From assembly GCA_000727475.1 (NCBI GenBank), contig KL647288.1, positions 161,510 through 225,509 on the forward strand: DNA of 64,000 bases, in the 5' to 3' direction. This document shows, one piece after another, positions 32,113-43,421 of this stretch (positions within the stretch are counted from its first letter, which is position 1; each line of letters opens with the position of its first letter). The DNA comes from Sarcocystis neurona (Eukaryota > Apicomplexa > Conoidasida > Eucoccidiorida > Sarcocystidae). The notes under the pieces are model-generated. The model was given only the letters and a program-made list of their open reading frames with translations, did not search any database and was not told the DNA's origin. The translations under genes and the position numbers were made by a program.

Positions 32113-32599
32113 TCCTTTGCTGAATATATATTCGTAGATTGCATGCAAGTGCAGGCCGCACGAGGAGCGCGCGCACGCTTGAACCTGGGTTGGTGTGTAT
32201 TAGCGGCTAAATGTCAATATAACATGAGAATTCTACGTTTTTCATATAAACTACATGAAAGCCTTCCAGAGCACTCTGTATGTCAACGTGCCCGTCTCAA
32301 ATTCATCCCCTCAGCCGGTACTCCCACATCCATACATATGTATATATATATATATTTTTGCAGTCTCCCGTCTGCGTGCGTGCCCACTTCTATGTGTATA
32401 CGTGTATCTATACACATCAAAGTGTGTGTACGTCCACATACAGCTGGGTGGACATGAATGCAGCAAGACTTACATATGATCACATACACATTTATATGTA
32501 TGTAGATGACATAAGCGGATGTATTTGTCTACCTATATGCATACAGAAACACGAAGACCCGAAGACCTACGTACGCGCCTATATATATGTATCTATACA

Positions 32600-32742
32600 T
32601 ATTAATATGTATATTTATATATATATATATATATGTATATATATGTAAGTGGTGAAAACCGTGGATACCTATATATATATATATATGCGTATATTTACAT
32701 ATATATATATATGCGTATATTATATATATATATATATATACA
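32600..32742. repeat. TA-rich microsatellite
   Basis: Repeated TATATA and GTATAT units with short gaps. Confidence 0.85.
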
Positions 32743-33429
32743 CGAAGCATGAGATCCGAAGACACCTGTATATGTACAGGTGAAGGAGGACGTGTGCAAG
32801 CTGACCATCTAATTACTCAGCCCCTGTGGCCATTTGTTTGGTGTTGAGTGTAGGACGCGCTCGGAAAGCTGCCCGCTCCTGCTGCTGCTTCTTCCGCCAG
32901 CGCGGTAGCTCTAGAGATCACCGAAAAAAGTGTGCGCACACACCAACACACGGTGTGGAGCTGTAATGCGCAGCATGTGTGTACGCATGAAAATTAGAGT
33001 GCAGACCCGCTTCTCTTACACTTCGAGACCTGCTTGTACACCTCTGTGAGTGTCCAGTGTACGTACACGTGGATGTGAACATCCCCCACGGGAAGAGGAA
33101 AAACGAAATTATATGTGTGCAGGAAGGCCGCAGGGACTGTTTTTTCCCCAACTGAGAGACTGCAAGGGCCCCTGCGTTGTTCGTCGTCGCGCGTGCGAGG
33201 GACAGCGTCTCTTGAGAGCAGCTCTTTTCGTCGCGACCTTCGCCTCGTCGCTGTCTCTCCTCTCCAGCACAGCAGCCGCGGGCGCGAGCCGCATGAACTT
33301 CATAGGCGTTTCACGTGTGTTTATCGTGTGATTATCGGTGCGACAGCAGACACGTGGACGTACGTGAGTTAATGTGTGTGGACACGTGAACAGAGCATAT
33401 CAATCGCGAGCAGCACACACAGCAGAGAA

Positions 33430-34038
33430 ATGCTGAAGAAAATCTGTCTCTGTCTCTATGTCTGTCTCTCCGTTTTTCTGACTCTCGCTCTCTGTGCGAG
33501 TGTCTCTGGACTTTGCATGCGTCTTTGTCGACGGACACAGATTAGTTTTATATGTGCGTCTGTCTGCGCACGCCTCTTTTCCTTTGGCGAGGCTAGACAA
33601 GAAGAAGAGACGCGATGCGTCGGTAGCAGCAGCAGCAGGAAAAGAGACTGCAAGCTGCGCCCTGCAGCAGCCACGGCAGCGTGTCTCTGCAGCAGCAGTG
33701 TGTCCAGGAGAGCAGCAGCCGCGCAAAAAAAGAGAATTTCCTCGGCTTTCTCCGCGTCAGCAGATTCTGCTGCAGAACCCACTCTCTCTTCAGCGCGGAG
33801 AAGGAAAAGTGCTGGCAGTCGCAGGAATGCGAACACGAGCTTGGCGGCAACAGCAGCGACACAACTTCCCCCCCTGCTATCTCCTCCCCTCCCGCCAGCC
33901 CACGCACAGAGCGACTCCGAATTTGGGACGGCTACGCATACACCACAAAATCATGTAGTTCCTTGTGCATGTGTGTATATATACGTAGCCGATACGCGGA
34001 CATACACACATGTATATATACATGTATACATATATTAA
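33430..34038 (+). CDS. Weak hypothetical reading frame with a hydrophobic N-terminus
   Basis: The ATG at 33430 opens a 202-codon frame. It begins MLKKICLCLYVCLSVFLTLA, which looks like a signal peptide, followed by an Ala/Ser/Arg-rich middle. However, the hydrophobic start is encoded by a simple (TCTGTCTC)-like run, and the last ~30 residues are translated TATG microsatellite. Both reduce credibility. No family recognised. It is kept only because nothing else in this stretch has an ATG and a balanced middle section. Confidence 0.15.
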   Translation: MLKKICLCLYVCLSVFLTLALCASVSGLCMRLCRRTQISFICASVCARLFSFGEARQEEETRCVGSSSSRKRDCKLRPAAATAACLCSSSVSRRAAAAQKKRISSAFSASADSAAEPTLSSARRRKSAGSRRNANTSLAATAATQLPPLLSPPLPPAHAQSDSEFGTATHTPQNHVVPCACVYIYVADTRTYTHVYIHVYIY

Positions 34039-34969
34039 CAAGTATTAGATAGTGTGACAGACGTAAATATGTAATCCAAACATACACAAATATGCAGACA
34101 CACCTATGTGTGCGTGTACACCCGCCTGTGTACGTGGCTTGTTTACGTGCCGGTGTATAGCCGCATTTGCATATATATACATGTGTATGCCCGCAGGTGT
34201 AATCCACAGACATACACCTGTACATACACACACATATACATACCCACATATATATATAGAGAGAGAGAGATAGGGCAGAAAGCGGCATACACAGGGGCGT
34301 CCAGACACAGGCATACGCATATGTGTCAGCACATATCGATAGATAAAGGGAGAGAAAAAAAGGACGGAGACGGAGAGATACAGACAGACATCCTTGGACG
34401 AACCTACGTAAACACACACACATGCACAGACGCAGAGAACGGACCAGAGGAAGGCCGAAATGAAAGACGTCGTCGAGTGCATAGCGAGACTGCCGAGGGC
34501 ACGGGAAACGGAGAGAAGAATAGGGGGACATTGGCGCATGTTTTGGTGGACCTGGGTAGACCTTTTTCATGAGTGTGCGCGTCGCAGAGAGGCATAGGTG
34601 AACGCCCTCGCACCCAGACGGGAAGCAACGCGGAGAAGAGCCGGAAATTCGAGGAAGTTCTGCGTATCTCAGCAACGAGGACGATAAAACAGCATGCACG
34701 CGTATGCATGCAGAGACACACATACACATATACGTGTTTCCATAAGTTTGTGCTTCTCTGTCTCTTCCATCTCCACGACCCACGCAACCCCTTCCACTTG
34801 CCTAGATATATACATATATATAAATGCATATATATATATATATGCACAAATACCACTACGTAGATGTACATGCATATCCATCCATATACATATATACTTA
34901 GATGTATCCGCGGGGTGGATATATGAGCAGCTGGGAAACAGTGGGTTGCAGTCGGACCATGACAGGCTC

Positions 34970-35220
34970 CTGCTGCTGTTTTTGCGGCTGCTGCAGCTGC
35001 AGTTGTTGCTGCTGCTGTTGCAGTTGCTGCTCCTGTTGCAGTTGCTGCTGTTGCAGTTGCTGCTGCTGCAGTCGCTGCTGCTGCAGGTGCTGCTGCTGCA
35101 GTTGGTGCGACGGCTGCAGTTGTTGCTACGGCTGCAGTCGCTGCTGCTGCTGCAGGTGCTGCTGCTGCTGCTGCAGTTGTTGCCACTGCTGCTGCTGTTG
35201 CTGTTGCTGCTGCTGCGGAC
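34970..35220. repeat. CTG/CAG tract just 3' of the NSUN5-like gene
   Basis: Dense imperfect CTG/TTG triplets on the plus strand (CAG/CAA on the minus strand). It lies 35-285 bases beyond the NSUN5 stop, so it would be in the 3' untranslated RNA as (CAG)n if transcription continues. Confidence 0.9.
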
Positions 35221-35254
35221 TATTGTTCCTTCTTCAGCAGTCTGAGCGCGCTGT

Positions 35255-36688
35255 TCACCTGATGCAGATCCCACGCTTAAATGTCCTTTTCCCACTTTTT
35301 TTCTTCTGGATGCGCGGCTGCATGCTCTTCTTCAGAAGGGACCCAGTCGTCCCCTCCTGCTGCTCCGCTTGCTGCTTCTGCTTCTCCAGCTGTTGCTGCC
35401 TTCCTTCGGACCCGCACAACACGCGCGCCCCGGCAGCAGCAGGACCTGCGGCGGGCGCAACAACAGGAGCAGCAACAGAAGAAGGAGAAACAGCGGCAGC
35501 AAGAGAGGCAGTGGCAGCAGACGAAGTGGCAGCAGAAGAAGAAGTGGCAGCGCCAGCAGGAGAAGCGGCAGCAGACGAAGCACCGGCAGCAGAAGAAGCG
35601 TCGGCAGGAGAAGAATCAGCGGCAGCAGGTGAAGCAGCAGCAGCAGAAGCAGCAGCAGCAGAAGCAAGAAGGGAAGGAGCAACAGGACGGGACGACGCCA
35701 GCGGATTCTGCTTGATGAATCGGGCAAGGAAGAAGCCGCGGCAGGTGTGAGTTGCCGGCGAAGAACGCATGCAGTTTCCCCCGTGCTGCAGCAGGGCCTG
35801 CTCCCACAACGTCCACCTTCCTTTAATATCCCTCCTTACGAATTTTTTTCTTCCTTCTTCTTCCTTTTCGTCTCTCCCCTCCGCTCCTCCTTTTCCTTTT
35901 CCCTCTTCCTTTTTTTGCCCTTCGTGGTAACTCGGTGCTTCTGCTTTGCCTTTGAGAAGACGTTCTCCGCCGGCCGCTGCTGCAAGAGACTTCTCCGCGC
36001 AGAGCCCCTGCTGCGGATCTGCCTGCTGCCGCTTCTGCTGCTGCTGCCGCTTCTGCTGGTGCTGCCGCTCTTGCTGCTGCTGCTGTGCTGCCTCCTCCTG
36101 CTGGTGCTGCTCCAGCTGCAGCTTCAGCAGCATCTGCTGCAGCAGCGCTGGCGACGGATACCAGCGTGGGTGCAGAGACGCGCTTCTCTCGACATACCAC
36201 CCCGCGGGGCGTCCGGGTGCATGTGCTGCTGCTGTTGTTGCTGCTGTTGTAGCAAGTGCTTGCGGTGAGGAGTCTGCTGCGGCTGCTGCTGCCGCTACCA
36301 AGCCAGCTGCAGGAGGCGTCACTGCGGCTGCTCCGGTTCGAAGTGGTGTTGCTGTTGGCGTTCCTCTCGTCGCTCCTGCAGCTGCTTCCCCCTTCCCGTC
36401 GACTGCTGCTGCTTCACCTGCTGTACCTCCTGTCTCGCTCTCTTCGTGCCGGTGCCAATTCTGCGTCCTCTTCCCGTCCTCCTGCACCTCCGTGTTCACG
36501 TGCTGCTGCTGCGTTTGCTGCAGCTGGTGCCTGTGACGCAGTTGCTGCAGCACCTGCAGGACTACGGCTTCGTTTTCCTCAACGTACGACGAGCAGGTGG
36601 AGTAGCAGCAGAGCGTCAGCGAAGGAAAGGAAAGCAGTGCTTGCAGCAGCAGCTTCTGCTGAAAGGCCGCGAGGCGCCCGACCCGCGC
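35255..36688 (-). CDS. NSUN5: NSUN5 exon 5 (terminal)
   Basis: After gctgcag it begins ARVGRLAAFQQKLLLQALLS, then YSTCSSYVEENEAVV, a ~250-residue low-complexity insert, NCMRSSPATHTCRGFFLARF, an Ala/Ser stretch and a basic tail. TGA/TAA-type stop at 35255-35257. Confidence 0.8.
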   Translation of the reverse strand, partial: ARVGRLAAFQQKLLLQALLSFPSLTLCCYSTCSSYVEENEAVVLQVLQQLRHRHQLQQTQQQHVNTEVQEDGKRTQNWHRHEESETGGTAGEAAAVDGKGEAAAGATRGTPTATPLRTGAAAVTPPAAGLVAAAAAAADSSPQALATTAATTAAAHAPGRPAGWYVERSASLHPRWYPSPALLQQMLLKLQLEQHQQEEAAQQQQQERQHQQKRQQQQKRQQADPQQGLCAEKSLAAAAGGERLLKGKAEAPSYHEGQKKEEGKGKGGAEGRDEKEEEGRKKFVRRDIKGRWTLWEQALLQHGGNCMRSSPATHTCRGFFLARFIKQNPLASSRPVAPSLLASAAAASAAAASPAAADSSPADASSAAGASSAAASPAGAATSSSAATSSAATASLAAAVSPSSVAAPVVAPAAGPAAAGARVLCGSEGRQQQLEKQKQQAEQQEGTTGSLLKKSMQPRIQKKKSGKRTFKRGICIR

Positions 36689-39600
36689 CTGCAGCACCGG
36701 CGTCGCAGGCGCAAGTGGCAGCAGCGCATGCAACGGCGGCACTTCACAGCAGCAGAAAAAATGCTGCGGTACGCCCTCTTCAACGGCTGCAGCAACACAG
36801 CAGCACCACGGGCAAGAAGAGCAGGAACAGCAGCAACGATGAAGCAGCAGCGGCAGCAAAGGCAGGACAAAGCGAAGCAGCAGCGGCAGCAAAGGCAAGA
36901 CAAAGCGAAGCCGCAGCAGGACGGCACTAATAAGAGAACCAGCAGCAGCGGAGAAGAGGGGGGCACGCACGGCAGCGACAGCTGCAGCAGCAGCGGCGGC
37001 GGCAGAGCGTCGCGCACGCGCGCACGGCAGTCGCAGATAATAAGAGAAGAAAACGGCAACGGCCAGAGGAGAGCAACAGAGCGACAGCAGCAGCTGCAGC
37101 TCCCCACAAAAAAGAAGGAAGAAAGGTTGCTGCTGCAGAAAAACCGACAGTCCGCCAACGACGGCATGAAAGAATAGTCGAAAAGTAGCAGATGGGACTC
37201 GGAGCAGCCGACGCAGCAGCAGCAGCGTCGGTAAAGAGAAGGAGTAACGCGCACCAGCAGCAGGCGCGCCAGGACCCGCAGTATCAGCAGAGTGCAGCAG
37301 CGGAACAAGTCGTAGCAGCGGCCCGAGCAGCCGGAGAAACACGAGGCACGCGTGGGGGCCCAGCAGCCCGAGGAAGAGCATGCACCACAGCAGCGGCAGC
37401 AGCAAGAAGCCGCAGCACCGGAAGAATCCATTAGAAGAGGAAGGAGCGAGAGCCCGAAGAAAAAGAGCCGCCGCAATACCGTCGAGAGAAGCTGCCGCGA
37501 CGCACAGAGACAGCAGAATCCCGCAGCAACCGCAGTGATGCAGGAGCAGGTCAAGTGTCGGTTGCAGCAGCAGCAGGTGCAAAGGAGGAGCAGCACGCCG
37601 GTTGACGCAACAGCACCAGAAGCAGAGCCTGGGGAAGCAGCAGTTGAAAAGTACCACGAGGAACACAGCGCCTCTGCGATCTACTCACATGCCTCTGCAG
37701 CAGCAGTGGGAGCACATGCTGCAGTTACATCCCCTGAGTGTACCGCAGCAGCCGAAACTTCTTCCCCATCGTTGTTGCAAGCGCGATCGCTGCTGCTGTT
37801 GCTGCTGCTGCTGTCGCTGCTGCCGTTGGTGCTGCTGCTGTTGTTGCTGCTGCTGCTTCTGCTACTGCTGCTGGTGGCGGTTGATCGGGGGAAGTGCGTC
37901 AGCGCGTGCAACGGGAGACCGCTGCCCGAGCAGGAAGGGTCAAGGATCAGTTTTGTGACGCAGCAAAAAGGAAATTTGTTCCCGCTTATTTTCAAGAAGT
38001 CTGCGACGCGGACTTCTACGAGCAACGCCGGTTGCATGCGGCCTCCAAGCGCAATCATTCGGTTGCCCACTCCTGCTGCTGCTGCCGCTGCCGGCGCTGC
38101 TGTTGCAGCTGTCGGTGCTGCTGCTGTCGCTACTGCTGCTGCTTCTTCTCCTCGGAACGCCGTTGGGACGGCTGCGCGGGTATACGTGAAGTACAACGGC
38201 CTTCGAAGTGCTGCGGCTGCCGCAAAGTGTCCGGTCTCCTGCAGCAGCAGCTTCCTCTCCAGGCCGCGGTGCTGTTTCTCTCCCTCGTCGCCTCTCCCTT
38301 CTCTGCTGCTCTCCCCCACGTCTGAGCTGCTGCTCCTAAAACGCTCCCCCCTGCCGCTGAAATCGACGCTCCCCGTGTTGCTGCCGTTCTTCCCGCTGCT
38401 TCTTCTCCTGCTTTCCCTGCTGCTGCCGCTGTCACTGCTGCTGCCGCTGTCACTGCTGCTGCCGCTGCTATCCCTGCTGCGAGGGCACCTGTTGTTCAGT
38501 CTTCCTCTTGGGCTGCCTGCTGTCCTCCTGCGTTTCCTTGGCGAATAACCTCCTGCGCCTTTGCTGCTGCTGCTGCTACTGCTGCTGCTGCTGCAAAGTC
38601 TCCCAGACTCTCCCTGCTGCTGCTCTTCTCTCTGCTGCTGCCGCTGCTCAATCGGCCGTGTGCATGCGGGATCTACGAACGGTCCCACCAAATTTCCCTC
38701 ATGCACCAGACGCTTCAACAGGACAGCGGCGCGCGCAACGTCTTTCTCGAGGGCAATTAAGTAGCCTCTGCCATGAAGTCTGTCTGCAGCAGCAGAGAGA
38801 AGACCGAAGGTAGAAAGTAACGGAGAAAAGCCGGCGATCTACACGTTTTCCCGCACACATATCCATCGATATACACCACCCGCACATACTCATGCATGCG
38901 TCATACTGGCTTGTGTTATCTGCAGCAACGTCCACACTTTGTATACATATGAATATTGATATAGCCAGGAAACGAGAGAGGGAGAGACAGCAGCAGCACC
39001 GCCAACAGCAATCTTCCCAGCTCCCGCAGCACACAAGAGAACAGAGCAGCAGCTCTCACCGAACGGCAGCAGCCACATGCAGCAGCAGCAGTAGCGGGAG
39101 GGAGAGCACCAGCAGCAGTTCCAGCAGTCGCACCGCCATCACCGCAGCAGCAGCAGCGAGGCCAGAGGAGCAGCAGCCCGGTCACACGAAGCAGCAGCAG
39201 CAACAGCAACGTGAAAAAAGCAGCACGGCGGCTGCAGAAAACTGCAGGCAGACCCGCTTGCAGCAGCAGCAGGAGCGGTACGGGCAGCAGCAGCAGCGGG
39301 AGCGGCAACGGCTGCAGCAGCAGCAGCGTGACGGGCAGCAGCAGCAGCGGCTTCTGTAGCAGCAGCAGCAGGACCCAGCAGCCGAGACGGCAGCAGCAGC
39401 AACGGGGAAAGACCCACCAAGCACGTGAAGCGTCTTGCTGCCTGGTGCGGCGCATGCATCAAGGACAATATCACCGGGCCGGACGTCTGCGGCAACAGCA
39501 GCAGCAGCGCTTGAGCGGTCCTGCCATGAGAGAAGTCCTGCAGCAACCAGAGGGTGCTGCCTTGCGTGACGTGCTGCTGCTGCAGAAATTCGAAGGAGCG

Positions 39601-42600
39601 AACATGGCAGCAGCGGATCCACTTCTACTACGAAAGAACTGCTGCTGCTACTGCTGCTGCTCCCGCCCACCGGTCCGCTGCATGTCGTCCCGCAGCAACA
39701 GCAGCCTTCCTCTTTTTCCTTTGCTCCTTCAATTTCTTCCTCGGCGTTGCCTCCTTGTTGCTCTTCTCCTGCTGCAGAAGTCGTAGCCGCTGCAGCGCCT
39801 CCTCTGCTGCAGTGTCTGGTCTCGGAAGAACCGACTACGGCAGGCGACGCAGCAGCAGCAGCAGAGTCGCAGCTGTGAGGAAGCGAAGAAGAAGAAAAAG
39901 AAGAAGAGGAAGGACTCACGGCGGGAGCAGCAGAAACAAATTCACAGCAGCACGAAGGGACAGCCGCGACGGCAGCAGCAATTGGTTCCTCCTTGTACGT
40001 GGACCGACTCTTCCCGTCCTCCTTCTCACTCGTCGCAGCAGCAGCAGCAGAAAGAGCAGCACCGGCAGCAGCAGGAGCGGCAGTAGGAAGCGCAGGGGCA
40101 GCAGCAGCAGCTGAAGTAGCGGCAGGGAAGGAAAAGGCAGCAGCAGGAGCAGCGCGGCGATGATGGGCAGCAGCAAGTGCTTCGTCGGTAGTGGACTTCT
40201 GCAGCAGAGATCGACGCAGCAGCGCAGCAGCTTCGGCTGGGCGTAGCCCGCGGCAGATATTTACTCGAAGATATCGCCACTTCTGCTGCTGCTGCTGCCT
40301 TTCAAGCGACGCATGTGGTAGAACACCTGCAGAAGAGAACGCGTGCCTGCTGGCGCATGCGAGTTGCCGCTGTTGCTGCCCAAATGTTCTGCAGTCACCG
40401 TCCTCCTGCTGCTGTTGCGGATCCGCTTTCTCCTCCTCATGCTGCTGCTGCTTCTTCTTCTCTTCCCCCCCATCGTCACGTCGAAGTCGCTTGCCCCCCC
40501 GCTGCTCCTGCTGCTGCTCTTTTTCTTCTTGCTGCTGCCGCTGCCTCGGACGTAGCGCGCCCCGCAGCCTGAGAGAGAGAGCGCGAGCGCAGCGCACGAC
40601 CTGCCCACCGCCCACGACTTTCTTCCTCTGCTGCAACAGCAGATCCGTCACCAAGGCGAGCAGCAGAAAGTAGTCGCGTCCACAAAGCCTCACAGGAGCA
40701 GCAGCAGACGCGCGTCCCACCCGGCCCCACACCGTCTCTCCTCTCCTGCTGCTGTTGCTGCAGCGCCGAGAACTGCTGCGGCCACACATCACCGTTCCGT
40801 CCCTGCTGCCGCTCTTGCTGCTGCTGCTGCTCTTCCTGCCGAAGGGCTCCGACGTCTCAGGTTGCAAGTAGATCCCCTCGCACTGCAGCAGAGGCTCCAG
40901 CTGCTCCCGGTGCTCCAGCGTGTGACATACGACCGCGCATATCTGCACGCCCCAGCAGCAAAACTGCATGCAGCTACGTTACGCGTCCATACATCAACAG
41001 CCATACACATACACATATACACATGGGCACCCACGCATATATATATGTAAGTGAGCACATATATATAGCCATACACATACAAATACACAGTCATTCACAT
41101 ACACATACCTATACATACATATACATGCTGGTATACACACATATGCCTGTATACACATATACACATACACATATATATATATATATACATATGTAGAGAG
41201 AGCCGGACAGGCACACAGATATACGTTTCCATATATTGCTGCGCCATACTTGGTGTGGAGGAGGGCTGCCCCACGCGAGAAAGACGGAGACGGAGACGAG
41301 ATAAAAAGAGAGGACGGGCAGCAGACGAACAGAAAGGAAGGGGACGCAGAAGAGGAGGACGGAAGCGGCAGCAAACGAGAGAGCGCGGGGAAGCGAGGGG
41401 CGGGGACATGCAGCGAGGGAGGTCGAGCAGCAGCAACGGACAGAAGAGGAGACGGGAAGACGAGGAGCCGCAGAGAGGAGCGGAGAGGCGGTCGGGGCAG
41501 ATCCACAGAGGGAGCAGCAGACGCAGCAGCAAAGGCGAAGACCCAACAGAAACACCCCCAGCAGAGGTGCAACAGCAGCAGCTCACGCAGACGCAGCAGC
41601 AGCAGGACCAGAGCAGCAGAGGCAGCAGCAGACGGAGCAGCAGAGGCAGCAGCAGACACGTCGGCAGGCAGAGCGGCGGACGCAGATGCGGGGGATGCAG
41701 CAGCAGCGGAAACGGCAGACACACGTGCAGCAGACGGCGAGAAGTTCTCGGGAGAAGGGAGTCGTATAATGAAGATAGATTACCGCAGACGTATCGGGCA
41801 CCTTCAACAGGAATTTATACACGGAAATCTTCCTCTCTATATATACATATACATACATATGTGTGTACATACACATGTCTACACCTGTGTATACTAAGAG
41901 GTCGGCAAAAGTTGTGTATGCATGCACGCGTGCGTTCCGGTACAGAGGCCCCGCCTTTTCTCCCTGCAGGTCTGAAAGAACCCCTGCTGCAGTGTCTTGC
42001 GGAAGAGGTGCTCTGCTGATGTCCTGCCTGCTGCCGCTCTGTGTGCTGCTGCTGTATCTACACGTATGTGCTGCTGCTATATCTGCATGTGTGTGTGCTG
42101 TGCTGCAGTATCTGCGGGGGTGTGCTGCTGCTGAGCGCCCTGCTGCTGCTGTGTGCGTTCGGCTGCGGGAAGGCGCAGCAGATGTATTGCTGCTGGCATT
42201 CCCGTGCCCGAGGGCCGCTGCGGTGCTGCTGCTGCGGTTGCTATTGCTGCAGTTGCTGTCCACTGCTGTGCTGCTTCTACGCCTCTGCTGGTGCTGCGGC
42301 TGCCACGACGCTGCTTCCCTGCCGTGGGCGACAGCTGTCCGCCGGGCAGCGAAGGAGCGCACAACTGTTGTGTTGCTGTTGCTGACCCAGCAGCGTCTGC
42401 TGCTGCTGCTTCCGTGAAAAGTGTCCTGCTCCTGCTGCAGCTCGTGCTGCTGCTGTTGCGAGAAGTGATCCTGCTGTTGCTGCGAGAAGTGATGCTGCTG
42501 CTGCTACAAGAAGTGATGCTGCTGCTGATGCAAGAAGTGATGCTGCTCCTGTAAGAAGTGATGCTGGTGCTTCAAGAAGTGATGCTGAAAGAACTGCTGC

Positions 42601-43033
42601 AGGGGATGCTGCTGCTCCGGCAAAAATGGTACGAGCTGCTGCTACTTTGTAGTGCCGCCGCTCCTGCCGCTGCGAGAGCCGCGCTGCTGCTGCAACAGGG
42701 CGTGAGGCGAGCAGCAGCCTGTCGGTTGCTGCTTTCGCTCGGGTAACCGCTGCTGCTGCTGCTGCCTGCGCTGCTGCCGCTACTGCGGGGCAGAGCTGCT
42801 GCCTCTCCTCTGTCTTGTCCTCCTCGTCGACTGCAGCAAAACAGCAGCCGCCGACATACCTGCGGCAGCATGCGCTCTGCTCGACGTGCTTCTTCCGCGG
42901 TGTTGCTGCTGCTGAATTTGTGGGGTTTCCGACCGCTGCCGCCGGGGTGTCTGTACAGCGCAGTGCGCAGCCCGCAGCGTCGCGTCTCCATGACTTCCAA
43001 CACCCGTGCGGCTTCTCTGTACAGCAGCGCCAT
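35255..43033 (-). CDS. NSUN5: NSUN5/Rcm1-type 25S/28S rRNA cytosine-C5 methyltransferase (spliced)
   Basis: NSUN5/Rcm1 transfers methyl from S-adenosylmethionine to a cytosine of large-subunit rRNA. The family order is visible over five exons. An N-terminal helix, LLYREAARVLEVMETRRCG, resembles human LYAAAAGVLAGVESRQGS. QICAVVCHTLEHREQLEPLL, RYLRVNICRG and HPLVAAGLLSWQDRSS follow. The SAM-binding motif is VLDACAAPGSKTLHVL (39469-39419), then GYLIALEKDVARAAVLLKRL, motif IV LILDPSCSGSG (37950-37924) and motif VI YSTCSS with the catalytic Cys codon at 36595-36593. GFFLARF and a Lys/Arg-rich tail suited to nucleolar targeting end the protein. A tentative model, complement of 35255-36688, 37759-38238, 38689-38783, 39418-40973 and 42957-43033, gives about 1,213 residues against about 430-470 for the family, because of Gln, Ala and Ser inserts. 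The exon 1/2 junction and the exon 4 ends are uncertain. Confidence 0.85.
37759..38238 (-). CDS. NSUN5: NSUN5 exon 4
   Basis: It contains VEVRVADFLKISGN and motif IV LDPSCSGSG. The acceptor ctgctgctgcag at 38239 is the phase-0 AG found upstream. The donor is tentative: gtttcg after 37759, or gtaact after 37729. The part after the motif is poly-Ser. Confidence 0.55.
38689..38783 (-). CDS. NSUN5: NSUN5 exon 3
   Basis: The acceptor is ctgctgctgcag. The split codon g|ac gives D, so exons 2-3 read LHVLDRLHGRGYLIALEKD, matching the post-SAM strand of NSUN5 (human GKIFAFDLD). The donor gtggga falls after the Leu codon at 38689, phase 0. Confidence 0.8.
39418..40973 (-). CDS. NSUN5: NSUN5 exon 2
   Basis: It carries QICAVVCHT, RDYFLLLALVTDLL, RYLRVNICRG and the SAM motif DACAAPG, with several hundred inserted low-complexity residues between. 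The donor gtgggt follows 39418 after one base of the next codon. The acceptor is uncertain (40974, 40966 or 40949). Confidence 0.8.
40985..41200. repeat. ACATAC/ATATAC microsatellite in NSUN5 intron 1
   Basis: CATACA and ATACAC units with a TA run at about 41170-41186. It lies between NSUN5 exons 1 and 2. Confidence 0.85.
42456..42592. repeat. Six-copy 21-24-bp repeat inside NSUN5 intron 1
   Basis: The core agaagtgatgctg recurs six times, spaced by multiples of three with variable GCT codons between. Plus-strand frames read ARSDAA or LLLREVM. The second frame has a TAA in the fourth spacer (gtaagaag); the first stays open. It is antisense to the intron of NSUN5. Confidence 0.8.
42957..43033 (-). 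CDS. NSUN5: NSUN5 exon 1
   Basis: ATG at 43033-43031 starts MALLYREAARVLEVMETRRC, the family N-terminus. The donor is tentatively ct|gtacag at 42957/42956; an alternative is further down at agcg|gtcgga. Confidence 0.65.
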
Positions 43034-43421
43034 CTTTCTTCTCTCCTACAAGAGAACCCACTGCAGCAGCAACTGCTACTACTGCCACAGCAAGAGCAGC
43101 AGCAGCAGCAGTAGCCGAAGCAGCACGTGCTGCAGTAGCTATCGTGGCAGCCGCAGCGGCAACAACAGCAACAGCTCACCAGCAGCAGCAACACTAGCAA
43201 GAGCAACGCAAGAGCAGCAGCACCGCCACACCAGCAGCAACGGCTACAGAAGCCGCGGCTGCGGCAGCGTCACCTGCAGCAGCAGCAGCGTCACCAGCAG
43301 CAGCGGCGGCGACGGCTACATGGGAGCGCGGCGGGGAAGGGGGAGAAGGCAGCGTGTCATAGAAGCGAATACAATGTGTACACACGAGACATCGTGGACG
43401 GCTGCATGCTTTTTTTAACAG

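Larger units (their letters stand above)
32113..34969. other. Gene-poor, microsatellite-rich stretch
   Basis: TA/TATG blocks at about 32335-32360, 32585-32745, 33965-34045 and 34800-34900, plus CT/GT-rich DNA (33440-33490). The only ATG-led frame of note on the plus strand is listed separately. No RNA gene or mobile element seen. Confidence 0.55.

Noticed and set aside
33430..33520. Signal peptide suggesting a secreted or surface antigen
   Set aside because: The hydrophobic stretch is encoded by a simple CTGTCT repeat and no cysteine pattern of Eimeria surface antigens follows.
37352..38548. Plus-strand frame of 398 codons opposite NSUN5
   Set aside because: Leu/Ala runs from CTG triplets; the minus strand holds catalytic motifs over the same bases.
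37681..38718. One 346-codon minus frame taken as a separate gene
   Set aside because: Only its two ends match NSUN5 (ALEKDVARAAVLLKRL and LDPSCSGSG), and the first has good splice sites, so it is better read as exons 3 and 4 with an intron between.
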